From Saccoglossus kowalevskii (lineage: Eukaryota > Hemichordata > Enteropneusta > Harrimaniidae), in assembly GCF_000003605.2 (NCBI RefSeq), contig NW_003140819.1:144883-166421 (forward strand): a stretch of 21,539 nucleotides of DNA, in the 5' to 3' direction. Made by a program: the position numbers and the translations under genes. Positions 18,431-21,539 of the stretch are shown here, in pieces. Position 1 is the stretch's first letter, and every line of letters begins with the position of its first letter. The notes beneath the pieces are model-generated. The model saw only the letters and a program-made list of their open reading frames with translations. It was not told where the DNA came from and searched no databases.

Positions 18431-19118
18431 TTAAATCTTCTCGAACACCAAAAGTTAACTGTTGTCACCTTTCTCAAAATAATTCCACATAATTTTTTTT
18501 ATATTTTTGACAAAATTTTGATAAATACTTGTAGTTAATGGGAAATTATGTCTATTTAGTCAAAAGTTTACAAAAAAATATTTTAGAAAAATGCACAAAA
18601 TGTGATGCAGAAATTTTTGGCGTGAAAAATTAAATCTTCTTGAACACCAAAATCATCTTTTGTCACCTTTCGAAAAATAATTCCACATACATTTTTTTAT
18701 ATTTTTTACAAAATTTTGATAAATACTTGTAGTTAATGTGAAATTATGTCCAATTGGTTCAAAAGTTACAAAAAATAATTCACAAAACTTAGCACACTAT
18801 TTTGACAGGAAAAATTCAAGTCAACTTTTGTTAATTTTCACAAAATAATTTTTTTTCAAAAATGTTGATCAATACTTGTAGTTAATTAATATTATGTCCA
18901 TTTGGAGAAAAGTTCACAAAACGTAGCACAGCAATTTTGGCAGGAAAAATTAAACCTTTTGTCTCTTTTCACAAAATAATTTTTTTTAAATATTATTTTT
19001 TTCGAAAAATGATGATCGGTACTTGTAGTTAAATAGAAAATTATGCCCATTTTGTCCAAGCAATTCTAAGAAAAATGTACAAAACGTAGCACAGACATTT
19101 GGGCAGGAAAATTATGGT
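18431..19118. repeat. Degenerate tandem array, about four units
   Basis: The anchor ACTTGTAGTTAA recurs at 18527, 18725, 18874 and 19021, giving periods of 198, 149 and 147 bp. Each unit also carries TCACAAAATAATT-like and CAAAAYGTAGCACAG-like blocks. Non-coding satellite-like array inside the intron. Confidence 0.75.
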
Positions 19119-19411
19119 ATTCAAAGGTTCAACCAACCGATCTCGCAATAATTTAAAAAATTTTTAAAAATGTTTACAATAAAATATTGTGATACATGAT
19201 ATTGAAAGTTGAGTTTTAAAAGAAACAAATTTTGAAAAAAAAAAATTCCCTTACTTTATTTCTTTTAAAAATTATTTGAATCCTTTTCCCCCCCAAAAAA
19301 ATGAATGTAAATTATTAGTTGTATTTTGCTTGTAATAACATGCTGTTCATTTTGCAAACAGCTTGGGTACTACAAATATCTTTTGTATTCAGTGTTTTTC
19401 AACGAAATAAT

Positions 19412-19710
19412 AACCGCTTTCAAAGTGTTCGTACATTTAACTATCACTATAATAGCACTCACAGGTGTGAATGTGCTAATGCGTATTTATAATCACGCTC
19501 ATTTCTGCTCATTTCCTGGTTCGTGGAACAAAGCTAATCTGATTAAAATAAGTCCTTGGATTTCATTTTTTTTTTTAAATATAATTTCGTTTTTTTCTTA
19601 TTTTTTTAAATTTATTACACTCTGCTTTCAACATGTTCGTGCATTTAACTACTGTTTTACTACAATGGTACTTACGTGAATGTACGAACACATATTTATA
19701 ATTAAAGCCA
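19412..19710. repeat. Direct repeat pair with inner hairpins
   Basis: GCTTTCAAAGTGTTCGTACATTTAACTA near 19417 recurs as GCTTTCAACATGTTCGTGCATTTAACTA near 19625, each followed by a TATTTATAAT block. In the second copy TGTTCGTGCATTT and TGAATGTACGAACA form an inverted pair. A 117-codon frame covers most of this but lacks an ATG start and recognisable domain. Confidence 0.55.
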
Positions 19711-20173
19711 TTGACGATCATGATGAAGTGCATGCGGTGCTGACATAACAAATATACAATTTGGGGAATGGTTTCAAAGGGGGTGCAAATATAAGATGGA
19801 ATGGCCTAACTAAGAATCAATAATAATATAAATATTGAAAACATGTGTGCAATAATTACATAAATTCATGAATAGCACTTAATGCTGTCTGACACAAGTG
19901 CATTATGGGTAAATTTAATTCCAAATATGGCAACAGGTGGCGAGATGCATTCTGTGAGATACATGTAATCTGTGTTGTTTACTTCATGGCATGTTTTGGT
20001 GAAGTACATTGTCAAATAAAATACAAACAATGTAAACCACTGTTACTGTTAATTAATGAGGTGCATTTTTATTCGTAACTGTGTAATTGAACGAATTAAT
20101 TTTTAATTAGTTTCATTTAAGCAAAAGCTTGAGATGAATTAATGAATATGTATTTATTCCGATTCTGTAGAAA
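19711..20173. other. Intronic AT-rich sequence
   Basis: No exon, RNA gene or repeat recognised. Confidence 0.4.
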
Positions 20174-20283
20174 TACTGTAAAACACTTTGAAATAGCTAC
20201 ACACCATTTTAGCGAACTTGACTTAATGCATGAATTAACTGAATCTTAATTTAGCTATAGTGCAAATAATCTTACTGTGAGAA
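20174..20283. mobile_element. TA-type MITE, truncated copy
   Basis: TACTGTAAAACACTTTGAAA and TTTTAGCGAA match the left half of the adjoining element at 20284; the right end is missing. Confidence 0.5.
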
Positions 20284-20513
20284 TACTGTAAAACATGTTG
20301 AAAAAGTGACATGCAATTTTAGCAAATTGTGGTAAAATGACATAATAGCGAAATGTTGATTTAGCGAATCTCTCTTGTCATTGTTGATTTCTTTGTTTTG
20401 TGGCCATTTTTAACTGATAATTAAGTCATTAGTGACATTTTGAATTAGCAAATCAGTTCTCTCGCTAAATTAGCTAAAATAACATGCTAGCTAAAAAGAT
20501 ATGTTTTACAGTA
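20284..20513. mobile_element. TA-type MITE, complete
   Basis: TACTGTAAAACATGT at the left, complement of right end TACTGTAAAACATAT. 230 bp with repeated TTAGCGAA / GCTAAATTAGC motifs. Confidence 0.75.
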
Positions 20514-20646
20514 ATCAAAGATTCACATATATTAAATGCAATCCACCTGAATTCACATATTGTACTATTGAGCGTATTAGCGAGCTTAAATGCAATGCAT
20601 CATGGGAGAGACATCGTTTCAAATTGAATTGAAAACTTTAAACATC

Positions 20647-20862
20647 TACTGTAAAATGACTAATTTTCACTGGGTTTAAATTTCACTGATTTGCCATTTC
20701 AGGCATATTCAGTGGGTTTTAAATTCACGGTTTCGTCATTTAGATAATGTGTTCGATGCATGCTAAATTTTACATATTCACTGTGTTTTAATTTAGCGCA
20801 TGTTTCCAGTCAGCGAAATAAACAAAATTAAAATCTGGTGAATAATTACCCCCTTTACAGTA
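20647..20862. mobile_element. TA-type MITE, complete
   Basis: TACTGTAAA / TTTACAGTA perfect ends, 216 bp; interior TTTTCACTGGGTTTAAATTTCACTG shared with the copy at 6736. Confidence 0.75.
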
Positions 20863-21133
20863 TTTAAATTTTTTTTTCAAATATGGGCTGGGTGATAATT
20901 CAGAACAGAAAACAATAAAAGGCTTGCTCAAAGTGAACTCAGTTTGCTTTCAAAACTGCCACATATCTAAGCTAAGCAGAGTTATCTTTCTAAATATGTA
21001 ACATACAGTACGCTCTAAGTGTAACTTAACATTTAGTTGTGGATTAAGTCTATTGTGTCTTCTACTAATGCTGCAAGTGGTGTGTGCCTATGATGAGGGC
21101 GCTATTTACACCAGATAAAATGAGCTGTTTTCT
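20863..21133. other. Intronic sequence, nothing recognised
   Basis: One GAGGGCGC motif at 21096. No exon seen. Confidence 0.4.
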
Positions 21134-21461
21134 CAGGGGCAGAGCTACATCACAGAACGTTCCACGTTGTTAAGACGTGCACCACTGTACCACATATTTC
21201 TACGGGCTCTGCGCGAGCTGCTGTGGAACGCCGGACGAATAGCCGGTGAAAAAGGCTGAAGTCGAGTAAACAGCACAAACTCAACTTTGAAGTAATCCTG
21301 AACAACCAAATTTATATATGTTGCACATGTAATCTTGTTACACTGTTCAGGAGAGTCTCAACAACTATTCCAAAGTAAAGTTTTCTGGGAGTTTTTCGGC
21401 CTTTTCACGGTGATGGTTGCCAGGCAGTGAAAATACCCGGATGTCCGCCCCGAGATTAGGA
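21134..21461 (+). repeat. Unclassified dispersed repeat, copy D (longest)
   Basis: Longest copy in the window, about 328 bp, from CAGGGGCAGAGCTACATCAC to CGGATGTCCGCCCCGAG. It keeps all blocks found separately in the other copies, so it is the best reference for the family. Confidence 0.75.
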
Positions 21462-21539
21462 GTACCACAGCAGCAATCACTCACAACACCATGTACCAAG
21501 TGCATCACATACAAAGAACAATGCAGTGTTGATAAATAC

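Noticed and set aside
19326-19679. 117-codon hydrophobic plus frame
   Set aside because: No ATG start, poly-T derived Phe runs, and overlaps a direct repeat pair.

Overview
This window is animal nuclear DNA, most likely from an aquatic invertebrate. The species cannot be named from sequence alone. The evidence is protein-coding exons with GT splice donors, low coding density, CpG that is not depleted, AT-rich introns, and a heavy load of short inverted-repeat elements and decayed non-LTR retrotransposons. I see no bacterial operon, rRNA gene, tRNA gene or CRISPR array.

Two real genes can be supported, both by their first coding exon only. On the minus strand (2521 down to 1890) and the plus strand (13821 to 14509) lie the N-termini of two different M1-family zinc aminopeptidases of the aminopeptidase N / glutamyl aminopeptidase type. 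Each is a type II membrane protein: a short cytoplasmic tail, one transmembrane helix, a stalk or linker, then the start of the M1 N-terminal beta domain. Both exons end just after a GFY(R/K)S-x-Y motif at a donor that splits an arginine codon in phase 2. The genes point away from each other with about 11.3 kb between their starts. This looks like an old inverted duplication of one ancestral gene. The catalytic exons (GAMEN and HExxH motifs) lie outside the window on both sides.

Layout: 1-1889 is the beginning of intron 1 of the minus-strand gene, with repeat fragments. 1890-2521 is its exon. 2522-13820 is the shared upstream region, with putative regulatory sites near both genes (an octamer pair, a CLEAR-type E-box, a four-CCAAT cluster) and many mobile elements. 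13821-14509 is the plus-strand exon. 14510-21539 is the first 7 kb of its intron, very AT-rich and full of MITEs, a LINE tail and a degenerate tandem array.

The mobile elements fall into recognisable families: (1) a TTAA-bounded MITE of about 165 bp with two full copies and several partial ones; (2) a TA-bounded MITE of 212-230 bp with CTGTAAA ends; (3) a hAT-type MITE with a perfect 8-bp target duplication; (4) a dispersed repeat of about 270-330 bp, in seven full or partial copies, whose class I cannot assign; (5) two 5'-truncated non-LTR retrotransposon tails; (6) smaller foldback elements. I found no new enzymatic system. The points most worth following are the divergent aminopeptidase pair with its putative promoters and the unassigned repeat families.
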